Below, in pieces: positions 26,246-34,746 of a stretch of DNA of 64,000 nucleotides. The DNA is from Tabrizicola soli (GTDB taxonomy: Bacteria > Pseudomonadota > Alphaproteobacteria > Rhodobacterales > Rhodobacteraceae). The notes beneath the pieces are model-generated. The model ran no database searches and was not told where the DNA came from. It saw nothing but the letters and a program-made list of their open reading frames with translations. The DNA lies in NCBI RefSeq assembly GCF_015999335.1, contig NZ_JAEACP010000004.1, positions 1 to 64,000 of the forward strand. The letters run 5' to 3'. The position numbers and the translations under genes were made by a program. The stretch's first letter is position 1. The number at the start of each line of letters is the position of its first letter.

Positions 26246-27676
26246 TTAGAACTGGAAGTAGAGGAAGGGGGAGAAGCTCTGTTCGGCCAGACGCATGACC
26301 GAAAGCGCGAAGATGGCCGAGGTCACCAGCACCGGCACCAGCGTGTCGGTCGCCGACAATGCGCCGCCGGGGCCGGAGGGCACATAGTAGCGCCGGACCA
26401 CGATCTCGCGCGCCATGGGCTCGATGGCGCAGAGGACGATGGCGAAGGCCATGATGACCAGGCTCTCGCGGGTGATCTGCAGCGCGACCTCGACCGGCAG
26501 CGACAGGCCGTTCAGGCCCAGCATCCCGGCGTAGAACCCGACCGCCTGGGTCATGTCCGGCGCGCGGAAGACGACCCAGCCCAGAAGCACGACCAGCAGC
26601 GTCAGCGCGACCCGCGACGCGGTGCGGGGGCGCATCGACCAGCCCAGCCAGCGTTCCGCGGCCAGCCAGCCGCCGTGCCAGACACCCCAGACCACGAAGG
26701 TCCAGTTCGCGCCGTGCCAGAGGCCGCCCAGCACCATGACCGTCATCAGGTTGACATAGGTCCGTCCGCCGCTGATCCGGTTGCCGCCCAGCGGGATATA
26801 CAGGTAGTCGCGCAGCCAGACCGACAGGCTGATGTGCCAGCGCCGCCAGAACTCGGTGATCGAGGCCGAGACATAGGGCGTGTCGAAGTTCTCGCGGAAC
26901 TTGAAGCCCATCATCAGGCCAAGCCCCATGGCCATGTCGCTGTAGCCCGAGAAGTCGAAGTAGAGCTGCAGCATGTAGGCCACCCCTCCGGCCCAGGCGA
27001 GCGGGGCCGAGGGATCGGGCGTGGCGAAGGCCAGGTCGGCCAGGGGCGCCAGCGTGTCGGCGATCAGCACCTTCTTGCCCAGGCCGATAGCGAACCAGGC
27101 CATGCCGTCCGCGAATTTCTGCGGCGTATGGCTGCGGTGCTCGAACTGGTGGGCAAGGTCCTTGAAGCGCAGGATCGGCCCGGCCACCAGCTGCGGAAAC
27201 AGCGCGATGAAGGCGGCGAAGTCGAAGAAGTTGCGCGTGGGCTTCGCATCCTGGCGCAGCACGTCCACCAGATAGCTGATGCAGTGGAAGACGTAGAACG
27301 ACACCCCGATCGGCAGGATCAGGCGCCAGTGGATGTCCAGGCCCTCGGCCGTGGTGCCGAAAAGGGCGGCGAAACTGTCGATGAAGAAGTTGAGATACTT
27401 GAACACCCCCAGCACCGACAGGCAGCCCGCCACGCCGATGCCGCACCAGACCCGCGCCCTGCGGGTGCCGAGGTTGGCCGCGATCCGGTGGCCGATGCCG
27501 TAGGTCCAGAGCGTCGTCAGGAACAGCAGGAGCAGGAAGTCGAAGCGCCACCAGCCGTAGAACAGGTAGGACCCCGCCAGGATCAGCGCCGAGCGGAAGC
27601 GGAAGGGCGTCAGGTAGTAGAGCGCCAGGAAGGTCGGCAGGAACAGGAACAGGAAGATTTCCGAGGAAAAGACCAT
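26246..27676 (-). CDS. algI: AlgI-like MBOAT acetyl-group exporter
   Basis: A 476-residue polytopic MBOAT protein. The conserved histidines are in RRWHISLSVWLRDY (H281) and GGLWHGANWTFVVWG (H321), the pattern shown to matter in AlgI. The N-terminus (MVFSSEIFLFLFLPTFLALYYL) and about ten or more membrane segments fit the family. AlgI moves acetyl groups from a cytoplasmic donor across the inner membrane for AlgJ, AlgX and AlgF, all encoded directly downstream. It starts four bases after the AlgG-like stop. Confidence 0.92.
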   Translation of the reverse strand: MVFSSEIFLFLFLPTFLALYYLTPFRFRSALILAGSYLFYGWWRFDFLLLLFLTTLWTYGIGHRIAANLGTRRARVWCGIGVAGCLSVLGVFKYLNFFIDSFAALFGTTAEGLDIHWRLILPIGVSFYVFHCISYLVDVLRQDAKPTRNFFDFAAFIALFPQLVAGPILRFKDLAHQFEHRSHTPQKFADGMAWFAIGLGKKVLIADTLAPLADLAFATPDPSAPLAWAGGVAYMLQLYFDFSGYSDMAMGLGLMMGFKFRENFDTPYVSASITEFWRRWHISLSVWLRDYLYIPLGGNRISGGRTYVNLMTVMVLGGLWHGANWTFVVWGVWHGGWLAAERWLGWSMRPRTASRVALTLLVVLLGWVVFRAPDMTQAVGFYAGMLGLNGLSLPVEVALQITRESLVIMAFAIVLCAIEPMAREIVVRRYYVPSGPGGALSATDTLVPVLVTSAIFALSVMRLAEQSFSPFLYFQF

Positions 27677-27680
27677 CAGG

Positions 27681-29105
27681 CTACTCCGTCTCGCAGGGAA
27701 CGGCCGCCCCGGGCGTCGCGCCCAGGGCGGCGGGGATCACCAGGGCTTCGCCGGTGCTCAGCCAGGGGCCGAGCCAGGGCGCGAAGTCCCCGGCGAACTG
27801 GCGCGGGGTCTGGTCGGACAGGTCGTTGCCCGAAAGGGTGACCTCGCCCAGACCGGCGGCGCGCAGGCCCTCGCGGTTCCGGGCCAGGAGGTTGTCGGCC
27901 AGAAGCACCGGCCCCTTGCCCGACTGGTCCCGGACCTCGACCCCGGCCGAGCCGTTGGACAGGATCACGTTGTCCTCGACCCGCGCGGCGCCGGTGTGGG
28001 AAAGGCGCAGCCCGGCTGTCCGGTTGGCGGCGACGATGTTGCCCCGGACCGTCACGCAATCCGCATGCCCGATGGAAATGCCAGCCCCGGCATTTGCCAG
28101 CACGACATTGCCGCGCAGATCCAGGTTCCTGACATTGCCCTCGACCTGGATGCCGTTGCCGCCCGCGCCCTGGATGGTGTTCGCGGCGACCCTCACCCCG
28201 TCAAGCTTGCCCGAGAGGCGCAGGCCCGCCCCTTTTCCGCCAGCGCCGATCCGGTTGCCGGCGATCACAAGGTTCCGCCCGTCGCGGACGACGACCGCGC
28301 CCGCCCCGCCCAGCCGGTTCCCGGCGAGGACCAGCCCGTCCGCCCCCTGGAAACCCAGGCTGACGACGCGCTCGAAGCCGCTGCCGGTCACCATCGGGGA
28401 AGAGGGCGATTGCAGGAGGCCCGTGGTCAGGACCGCGACGCCGCGAAAGGCCGTCGGGCCTTGGAAACCCAGGTCGGCGAAGCTGGCGCCCCGGGCGTGA
28501 AGGCTGCCCCGGCCGGTGACCAGAAGGAACGGCCGGAAGGCCTTGACGACCGGGTTCTCGCCGCCATCGCCGCGCAGGCTGGCCCCGTCGATCCGGACCG
28601 CGCCGAAGCTGAGCAGGAAGGCCCCGCCGGCGGTGTCCATCTCCAGCTCCTCCCCCTCGGCCAGGACCAGCGCCGCGCCGGGCCAGACGACGAGGGGACG
28701 CCGCAGATGCCAGACCTCGCCCTCGCGGCCGACCAGCCCGCTTGCGGCCTCCAGATCGGCCAGCCGCGCGGTGCCGGACATGAGGTAGATCACATCCGTC
28801 CGCCCGTCCTGCGCCAGTTGCAGCGCAAGATGCCCGTTGCCGCCCGAGAGGATGGAAAGCTGGGTCAGCGCCACCTGGACCTCTCCCTCGCGCACATCCG
28901 GCGCGACCTCGGCCAGTGCCGGGGGGTCGGGCGGCGCGACGGACGGCAGGCCGCCCGCCAGTTCGCCCGCCAGTGCCGCCAGCCTGCCGGTGTCGGCCTT
29001 GGCGGCAAGCTCGGCGGTAATGGCCTCGTGCAGCCGGGCGTCCGGCTCGGCGCCCAGGGGGGCGGCGAGGAGGCAGGCGGCCAGCACAGGCGGCGCAAGT
29101 CGCAT
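27681..29105 (-). CDS. AlgG-like beta-helix protein lacking the DPHD catalytic motif
   Basis: A 474-residue secreted right-handed beta-helix protein with a signal peptide to about A19. It shares with mannuronan C5-epimerase AlgG the RPFLLVTGRGSLHARGASFADLGF region and repeated helix turns (about residues 235-430, e.g. GLRLSGKLDGVRVAANTIQG). AlgG epimerises mannuronate to guluronate with an Asp-Pro-His-Asp motif. No DPHD occurs anywhere here; the corresponding strand around residues 265-284 reads AGAVVVRDGRNLVIAGN. It may therefore be a polymer-guarding scaffold or act on another residue. The start overlaps the algA stop by one base. Confidence 0.78.
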   Translation of the reverse strand: MRLAPPVLAACLLAAPLGAEPDARLHEAITAELAAKADTGRLAALAGELAGGLPSVAPPDPPALAEVAPDVREGEVQVALTQLSILSGGNGHLALQLAQDGRTDVIYLMSGTARLADLEAASGLVGREGEVWHLRRPLVVWPGAALVLAEGEELEMDTAGGAFLLSFGAVRIDGASLRGDGGENPVVKAFRPFLLVTGRGSLHARGASFADLGFQGPTAFRGVAVLTTGLLQSPSSPMVTGSGFERVVSLGFQGADGLVLAGNRLGGAGAVVVRDGRNLVIAGNRIGAGGKGAGLRLSGKLDGVRVAANTIQGAGGNGIQVEGNVRNLDLRGNVVLANAGAGISIGHADCVTVRGNIVAANRTAGLRLSHTGAARVEDNVILSNGSAGVEVRDQSGKGPVLLADNLLARNREGLRAAGLGEVTLSGNDLSDQTPRQFAGDFAPWLGPWLSTGEALVIPAALGATPGAAVPCETE

Positions 29106-30556
29106 CAGAGAACCTCCGGCAGAACCGGGAGGCCGGTCCGGTGACGCCGGGCGGTCGCGGCGATCTTCGGCGGCTGGGTCTCTGCCGCGCTGCGGAACTG
29201 CAGATGCATCAGCTTCAGCTCGCGCTCGGCCGTATTGGTCAGGGGCAGCGCATGGTCGGCGTCGATCACGATGGTCTGGCCCCGGCGGAGCGCCACCTCG
29301 GCCCCGTCGATCTTGCAGCGCCCCTCGCCCGCCATCACGGTCAGGAGGCTGGGCCCCTGCCCGGTGCCGTTGACCTGCAGGCTTGCGCTGCGGTGCACCG
29401 TCATGATCCGCATGTCGTGGCTGGCATCCGAGGCCAGCGTCTGGATCCGGCCCCAGGGCATCTCGCGCGTGGTGTGGCTGGAAACCTCGCGCCGCTTCTG
29501 CGCCTTCAGTTTCTCGACCACCTGCTTGACGTCCTGGGCATAGGCGCGCTGGGTGACCAGCACGGCATCGGGCGTGTCGATGACCACGGTGTCCTCCATC
29601 CCGATCACCGCGACGAGGCGGGTCTCGCTCTGGATCAGCGAGTTGCGGGTGTTCACTGCCATCACGTCGCCATGCAGCACGTTGCCGTCGCGGTCCTGGT
29701 CCGAGATCTGGTAGACCGCGTTCCAGGCGCCCACGTCGTCCCATTGCACGCCATGCAGCGGCGCCAGGGCGATCTTCGGCGTGCGCTCGAAGACCTGGCG
29801 CTCGGTCGGCTCGTTCGCGGCGCGGCGGAAGGCGGCCTCGTTCAGGACGATCCCGAGCGTCCGCATCTCGGCCCCGTCGACGGCGGCGGTCACCGCGGAA
29901 TGGGTGGTCGGATCCAGACGGCGGAACTCCTCGATCAGGGTGTCGGCCCGCATCAGGCTGATGCCCGAGGCCCAGTAGACGCCCCCGGCCTCGATCAGGC
30001 TTCGGGCGTGGTCGTAACCGGGCTTCTCGACGAAGCGCTCGACGCGGTGCAGCCCGGCGTAATCCTGGTAGGCCCCGCCGTCGGTGATGTAGCCATAGCC
30101 GGTCTCGGGATAGGTCGGGATCACGCCGAAGCTGACGATCCGCCCGTCCTGCGCCGCCGGAAGCATCGCGGCGATGATCCGGTTGATGTCGCCCTTGATC
30201 ATGTGGTCCGAGGGCAGGACCAGGATCACCGCCCCGGGATTCTCGCGGCGGGCGCAGATCGCGGCGGCAAGGACGGCGGGGCCGGTGTTGCGGCCGACCG
30301 GCTCGCCGATGACGCGGCCCTGCAGCTGAAGCTCGTCCAGCTGGCGGTGGACCAGCGCGGCCTGACCGGCGTTGGTGACGACGAGAGGCGGCGCGAATGC
30401 CTCGGAGCGGTGGCGTTGCAGGGTGGCCTGGAAATAGGTGAGACTGCCCTTTCCCAGCGTCGGCTGGAACTGCTTGGGCTGCTCGACCCGGCTCATCGGC
30501 CACAGGCGCGAGCCCATGCCGCCGCACAGAACCACGGGAACAATGCAATGTGTCAT
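29105..30556 (-). CDS. Mannose-1-phosphate guanylyltransferase, PMI domain degenerate (AlgA-like)
   Basis: A 483-residue protein of the AlgA/ManC type. The N-terminal nucleotidyltransferase has VVLCGGMGSRLWPMSR, the FVEKPGYDHA segment and VIVLPSDHM-like DHM (LVLPSDHMI), so GDP-mannose formation is well supported. The C-terminal cupin-like part should carry the type II phosphomannose isomerase motif with Gln-His-His..Glu-His zinc ligands. Here the region at residues 392-412 reads SLQVNGTGQGPSLLTVMAG, with no such ligands. Isomerase activity is therefore doubtful, and mannose 6-phosphate may come from another enzyme. It supplies GDP-mannose for AlgD. Confidence 0.87.
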   Translation of the reverse strand: MTHCIVPVVLCGGMGSRLWPMSRVEQPKQFQPTLGKGSLTYFQATLQRHRSEAFAPPLVVTNAGQAALVHRQLDELQLQGRVIGEPVGRNTGPAVLAAAICARRENPGAVILVLPSDHMIKGDINRIIAAMLPAAQDGRIVSFGVIPTYPETGYGYITDGGAYQDYAGLHRVERFVEKPGYDHARSLIEAGGVYWASGISLMRADTLIEEFRRLDPTTHSAVTAAVDGAEMRTLGIVLNEAAFRRAANEPTERQVFERTPKIALAPLHGVQWDDVGAWNAVYQISDQDRDGNVLHGDVMAVNTRNSLIQSETRLVAVIGMEDTVVIDTPDAVLVTQRAYAQDVKQVVEKLKAQKRREVSSHTTREMPWGRIQTLASDASHDMRIMTVHRSASLQVNGTGQGPSLLTVMAGEGRCKIDGAEVALRRGQTIVIDADHALPLTNTAERELKLMHLQFRSAAETQPPKIAATARRHRTGLPVLPEVL

Positions 30557-31641
30557 GGTTGATCGGCCTCTGCATCAGGGATTGAACGGTGGATCACAGC
30601 CGCCACGGGCTGCAGGACGCCGGGAAGCGGCCGGCGCAGGGTGACCTCGGCCAGCTGGCCCAGAAGGTCGTCGGCCAGGGGTTCGGTCGGGATCAGGCGG
30701 AAGGGAACCGGCTCTCCGGGCGCGGCGGTGCCCAGGCCGTCGGGGGCCAGCCGGGCCGTGACCTCGCGGCCCCCGGCGAAGCTCAGCCCGATGCTTCCGG
30801 CCTGGGCCAGGTCCAGAATCCGGTCCGGCGGCACCGATCCGGTCACGACCACCCCGGCGTCCGGGGCCGAGATGCGCAGGACCGGATCGCCGGCAAAGAC
30901 GGTCGAGCCGGCTTCGACGCCCAGCGCCTGAATCCGGCAGTCGCAGGGCATGGTGACGGAAAGCGCCTGCCCGGTGTTCGAGCGGATCGCGAAGGCGACC
31001 TCGCCCTGCTTTGCCTCGGGGTTCAGAAAGTCGATCTGGCCGGTCGCGGTGGCCGCCAGGGTGCGGCCGTCCAGCCCGGCGACGGCGGGGGTCGGGAGCG
31101 TCACGGTAAAGACGCGCTGGACGACCTTGACGGTGACCAGCCCGGCCAGCCCCGCCGCAAGGACCAGCAGCGCCGCCGTCCCGCCAAGACCGCGCAGCCA
31201 GCGCCGGCGGGCCTGCGGCTGCCCGGCCTTCGGCCTGGCTCCGGCCGGAGGACCGATCGACAGCACATCGCCCAGCGTCACCAGGTCGCCCGCGATATGG
31301 GCGTTCATCAGATGCCGCAGCTGCGGCAGATGATCGCCGAGCGGATCCAGGAACTCCAGCATGGCGGTGCCCCGTGCGGCGTCCAGCTCCTGCATCCGCA
31401 CCTCGATCGAGAGGGCGACGACGAAGCCCTGGAACCGGAACACCACCAATGCAAGCCGCTCGCTCCCGGCCGATTGCGGGTCGATCAGCCCGCTGATCCC
31501 GGCACGCACCAGCGAGATGCCGCGCCCCATGTATTGCCGCCCGGCGATCTCGACATGGAAGGGCATGTCCAGCATCGGATGGTCGGCCGGTCCGGTCAGC
31601 GCCATCGCGGCGGACTTGAGGGAGGGTCTGGCTTGGTCCAA
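30553..31641 (-). CDS. alg44: Alg44-like polymerisation/co-polymerase protein
   Basis: A 362-residue inner-membrane protein laid out like Alg44: a cytoplasmic PilZ-like domain (about 20-105), one membrane helix (about 152-172) and a periplasmic HlyD-like part. In Pseudomonas Alg44 binds c-di-GMP through RxxxR and D/NxSxxG and switches on synthase Alg8. Here no RxxxR precedes the LDMPFHVEI strand, and the second motif reads SLVRAG, so dimeric c-di-GMP binding looks lost. Polymer synthesis may be controlled another way. It overlaps algA by four bases. Confidence 0.82.
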   Translation of the reverse strand: MDQARPSLKSAAMALTGPADHPMLDMPFHVEIAGRQYMGRGISLVRAGISGLIDPQSAGSERLALVVFRFQGFVVALSIEVRMQELDAARGTAMLEFLDPLGDHLPQLRHLMNAHIAGDLVTLGDVLSIGPPAGARPKAGQPQARRRWLRGLGGTAALLVLAAGLAGLVTVKVVQRVFTVTLPTPAVAGLDGRTLAATATGQIDFLNPEAKQGEVAFAIRSNTGQALSVTMPCDCRIQALGVEAGSTVFAGDPVLRISAPDAGVVVTGSVPPDRILDLAQAGSIGLSFAGGREVTARLAPDGLGTAAPGEPVPFRLIPTEPLADDLLGQLAEVTLRRPLPGVLQPVAAVIHRSIPDAEADQP

Positions 31642-31665
31642 GGGTCGGTCCTTTCGCGGCAGGTT

Positions 31666-33165
31666 TCAGACAAGCCCCGACAGCAGCATGATCCCGAAGG
31701 TCAGCCAGCCGAGCGCGAGGGCGTGAACGCAGGTGGAGCCATAGCCGCGCAGCCGGGCGGCAAGGGGCAGGCGGGCGGCGGCGGGGCCGGACTGGCGGGT
31801 CCAGCGCTGCCGGTCGAGGCGGAAGAGGACGTAGCTTTTCACCGCCGCGCCGACGATCTGGCCGAAGTAGAGCAGTATCGGATAGGTGATCGGGAAGCCC
31901 CGGCCCCGGATGCTGGCCAGGACCCAGCAGAAGACATAGCGGGTGGCCATGACCCAGGCGATATAGGCCGGGATCACCAGGGGCTCGACAAAGGCCGCCG
32001 CCAGGATGACCGAGATCGGCCCGGCCAGCGTGGTCCAGATCCCAATCTTCTGGTCAAGGATCGACCACCAGGTGAAAAGGCCGATCTGCGACGGCCGCAG
32101 AGCCAGGGCTCGTCCATTGGTGCGCAGCATGTTGCCGAACCAGCGGATCATCAGGGTGACCGCGCTGTCGACGAAACCGGGCTTCGGCTGGGTCTCCATC
32201 GACAGCGAGGTGACGTCCGGCAGATACAGCATCTTGTAGCCGCGCTGCAGAAGCCAGAACCAGGTCGATTTGTCGTCCCCGGTCAGGAAATCGACCCGGC
32301 CCAGCCGCCAGTGGTCGATATGGTCGTGCTGCACCAGACGGATGAACTCATGCTGGGTGGCCAGGTCGGCGCGGAAGACCGACATGCGCCCGGTCAGGGT
32401 CAGGACCCGGCCCGACAGGCCCATCGAACTCATCATCATCTGGCGCTGGGTGAAGCGCAGGGCGAACCAGTCGGCGAAGAGGCCCGGCTCGCGGATCTCG
32501 ACCGCCTCGTCGGTGGTCAGCGCCCCGACCTCGGGATCGGTGAAGAAGGGCGTGGTGGCGGCGATGATGTCCTGCGGCACGCAGCTGTCGCCGTCGACCA
32601 GCAGCAGGATGTCCCGGCGCGACGGCGCCTGCCGGGCGATCAGCCGCAAGGACCGGGCGAGCGCGTCGCGCTTGCCGGTGCCGGGGATCTGGTCCACCAC
32701 CAGCTCGACCCCGTCCATCGGCACGTCCATCAGCGCGTGGATGCGCTTGATCAGGCGCAGATCGGCGGTGTCGACGACCGAGGCGACGATCGTCGCCCCG
32801 CCCGGCGCCGCCGCAGCAGCCCGGAAGAGCGAGCGGTAGACGCGCTGGGTGGTGTCGGTGTCGATCTTGTAGCTGGTGACCAGGAAATAGGCGTGGCCGC
32901 GCACCGGCTCGGCCGCCTCGGCGGCGAGGGCGCGGGCCTTCAGCCGCGGATAGGCGACGGCCTGATACCAGACCGCGCGCAAATAGTTGATCGCGGCCCA
33001 GCCATAGCGCCAGATCCCGACCGTGCCGACCACGATCAGCCCGTCCGAGACATGGCCCAGCGCCCCCGGCGGGATCGCCAGCACCAGAAGCCCCAGCACC
33101 GCGAGGTAGATCAGATGGCCAAGGATCGCGCGCAGGCGGGTCATCTTACCAGCAGATCCCTTCAT
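31666..33165 (-). CDS. alg8: Alg8-like family 2 glycosyltransferase (polymer synthase)
   Basis: A 499-residue membrane GT2 enzyme like Alg8, which polymerises mannuronate from GDP-mannuronic acid. Nucleotide-binding and catalytic motifs are seen in order: LLLVDGDSC (DxD-like), TGRMSVFRA, TGDDKSTWFWLL (TxDD acid motif) and MIRWFGNML (RW). Hydrophobic segments flank the catalytic loop at both ends. The ATG at 33165 has GGAAGG five bases upstream and overlaps algD; an ATG at 33144 begins one base after the algD stop. Confidence 0.9.
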   Translation of the reverse strand: MKGSAGKMTRLRAILGHLIYLAVLGLLVLAIPPGALGHVSDGLIVVGTVGIWRYGWAAINYLRAVWYQAVAYPRLKARALAAEAAEPVRGHAYFLVTSYKIDTDTTQRVYRSLFRAAAAAPGGATIVASVVDTADLRLIKRIHALMDVPMDGVELVVDQIPGTGKRDALARSLRLIARQAPSRRDILLLVDGDSCVPQDIIAATTPFFTDPEVGALTTDEAVEIREPGLFADWFALRFTQRQMMMSSMGLSGRVLTLTGRMSVFRADLATQHEFIRLVQHDHIDHWRLGRVDFLTGDDKSTWFWLLQRGYKMLYLPDVTSLSMETQPKPGFVDSAVTLMIRWFGNMLRTNGRALALRPSQIGLFTWWSILDQKIGIWTTLAGPISVILAAAFVEPLVIPAYIAWVMATRYVFCWVLASIRGRGFPITYPILLYFGQIVGAAVKSYVLFRLDRQRWTRQSGPAAARLPLAARLRGYGSTCVHALALGWLTFGIMLLSGLV

Positions 33166-34465
33166 AGCTGCCTTCCGACTTCTGGCCGGGCTTGATCCGG
33201 GCCAGATCGATCATCGGGCGGTTGCCCAGGGCCGCCTGCAGCGGCGGGATCGCCTCGTCGTAGCGGTTTCCGACCAGGACCAGATCCGAATCCGCGATCA
33301 ACTCGTCGATCGAGGGCACCAGCCGGCTGCCCAGCGCGATGTCATGCTCCAGCCCCCGGCCTGCGGCGGTGGAATCGTTGGCGAAGGCCTCTCGCACGAA
33401 GGGGTCGTAGACGGAAAGCTGGACCCCGCGCCCGATCAGCCGCGCCGCCAGCTCGGCCAGCGGGCTTTCCCGGATATCATCGGTCCCCGGCTTGAAGCTG
33501 ATCCCCACCATGCCCACCCTGGTCTTGCCCGAGGCCTCGATCATCGCCTCGGCCCGGGCGATCTGCGCCGCGTTGCCCACCAGCACCGCATCCAAGAGCG
33601 GTGAGGCGACCTGCCGACGTGCCGCGAAGGACCGCAGCGCCCGCACGTCCTTGGGCAGGCATGACCCGCCGAAGGCAAAGCCGGGGCGCAGGAAGTCCGG
33701 GCTCATCGAGACCTTGCGGTCCGAGCAGAGGATCGCCATCACGCGCTGGCCATCCAACCCGGCCGCCTTGGCAATGTTCCCGATCTCGTTGGCAAAGCCG
33801 ACCTTGACCGCCCGCCAGGCGTTCGAGGTGTATTTCACCATCTCGGCCGTGCCGACATCGACCAGGTTGATCTCGCAATCGAGGTCCTGGTTCAGCTGGG
33901 TCAAGAGCGCCCCGGTCGCGGCATCCAGCGCGCCGAAGACGATCAGGCCAGGGTCCTGATAATCGCGGATCGCAGTGCTCTCGCGCAGGAACTCGGGATA
34001 GTATCCCACTCCGAAATCCCGCCCGGCCTTCAGGCCCGAGGCCTGTTCCAGCAGCGGGATGCAGGTCCCGGCCATGGTTCCCGGCACGATGGTCGAGCGC
34101 AGGATGACCGAATGGAACCCGCCATGCCCCGGCAGCGCCCGGCCGATCGTCTCGCACACGGCCCGCACATGCCCGAGCCCGACCGAACCGTCGGGGTCGC
34201 TGGGCGTGCCCACGCAGACGAACGAGGCATCGCTATCCTGCACCGCCGCGGCGGCATCGGTGGTGGCGCGCAGCCGGCCCGAGGCGACGACCCGGGCGAT
34301 CAGCTCGGGCAGGCCCTTCTCGACGATGGGCGAGCGCCCGGCATTGATCGCGGCGACCTTGGCCGGGTCCACGTCCACCGCGACGACCTCATGCCCGTCG
34401 CGGGCCAGACAGGCTGCCGACACCACGCCGACGTAGCCGATACCAAAGACTGCAAGCCTAGCCAT
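33146..34465 (-). CDS. algD: GDP-mannose 6-dehydrogenase (AlgD)
   Basis: A 439-residue UDP-glucose/GDP-mannose dehydrogenase family enzyme that oxidises GDP-mannose to GDP-mannuronic acid, the committed precursor step. The NAD motif is VFGIGYVGVVSAACLA and the catalytic Cys is C269 in GGSCLPKDVRAL, the same sequence as in Pseudomonas AlgD. Together with Alg8 downstream this supports mannuronate as the sugar rather than glucuronate. The ATG at 34465 is preceded by GGAAGG. It is the first gene of the operon, with a repeat-rich upstream region at 34605-34668. Confidence 0.92.
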   Translation of the reverse strand: MARLAVFGIGYVGVVSAACLARDGHEVVAVDVDPAKVAAINAGRSPIVEKGLPELIARVVASGRLRATTDAAAAVQDSDASFVCVGTPSDPDGSVGLGHVRAVCETIGRALPGHGGFHSVILRSTIVPGTMAGTCIPLLEQASGLKAGRDFGVGYYPEFLRESTAIRDYQDPGLIVFGALDAATGALLTQLNQDLDCEINLVDVGTAEMVKYTSNAWRAVKVGFANEIGNIAKAAGLDGQRVMAILCSDRKVSMSPDFLRPGFAFGGSCLPKDVRALRSFAARRQVASPLLDAVLVGNAAQIARAEAMIEASGKTRVGMVGISFKPGTDDIRESPLAELAARLIGRGVQLSVYDPFVREAFANDSTAAGRGLEHDIALGSRLVPSIDELIADSDLVLVGNRYDEAIPPLQAALGNRPMIDLARIKPGQKSEGSYEGICW

Positions 34466-34604
34466 ATCCGTTTTCCTTCCTTCGACCCCGCGTCGGGGTC
34501 CTGTCATCCGATGCAGCACCGCAGCATCAACCACAGGGTAGGCACCCGGTTCCGGCCGAAGACAGTCAGGCAAAAACCCGACGTAATATTTGATTTATCA
34601 GGGT

Positions 34605-34668
34605 AATTCCTGACATTCCCTACATGGAACGCTACAGTTAAACCCGCGGTGTAGGGAAATTCCTGACA
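34605..34668. promoter_or_regulatory. Paired repeats upstream of algD
   Basis: AATTCCTGACA occurs twice in the same orientation (34605-34615 and 34658-34668), and between them TTCCCTACA (34616-34624) and TGTAGGGAA (34650-34658) form a perfect 9-bp inverted repeat. This lies between the LuxR-type regulator and the algD start. It is a good candidate binding region for a dimeric activator or repressor controlling the exopolysaccharide operon. The rest of the 281-bp gap (34466-34746) shows no gene. Confidence 0.6.
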
Positions 34669-34746
34669 GAAGGTTTCTGCAGGCGCGAAGGTCGTTGCGC
34701 CGCCGTACGGGCGGCTTTCAGATCTGGTTGAAGGTCGGCGCCTGGC

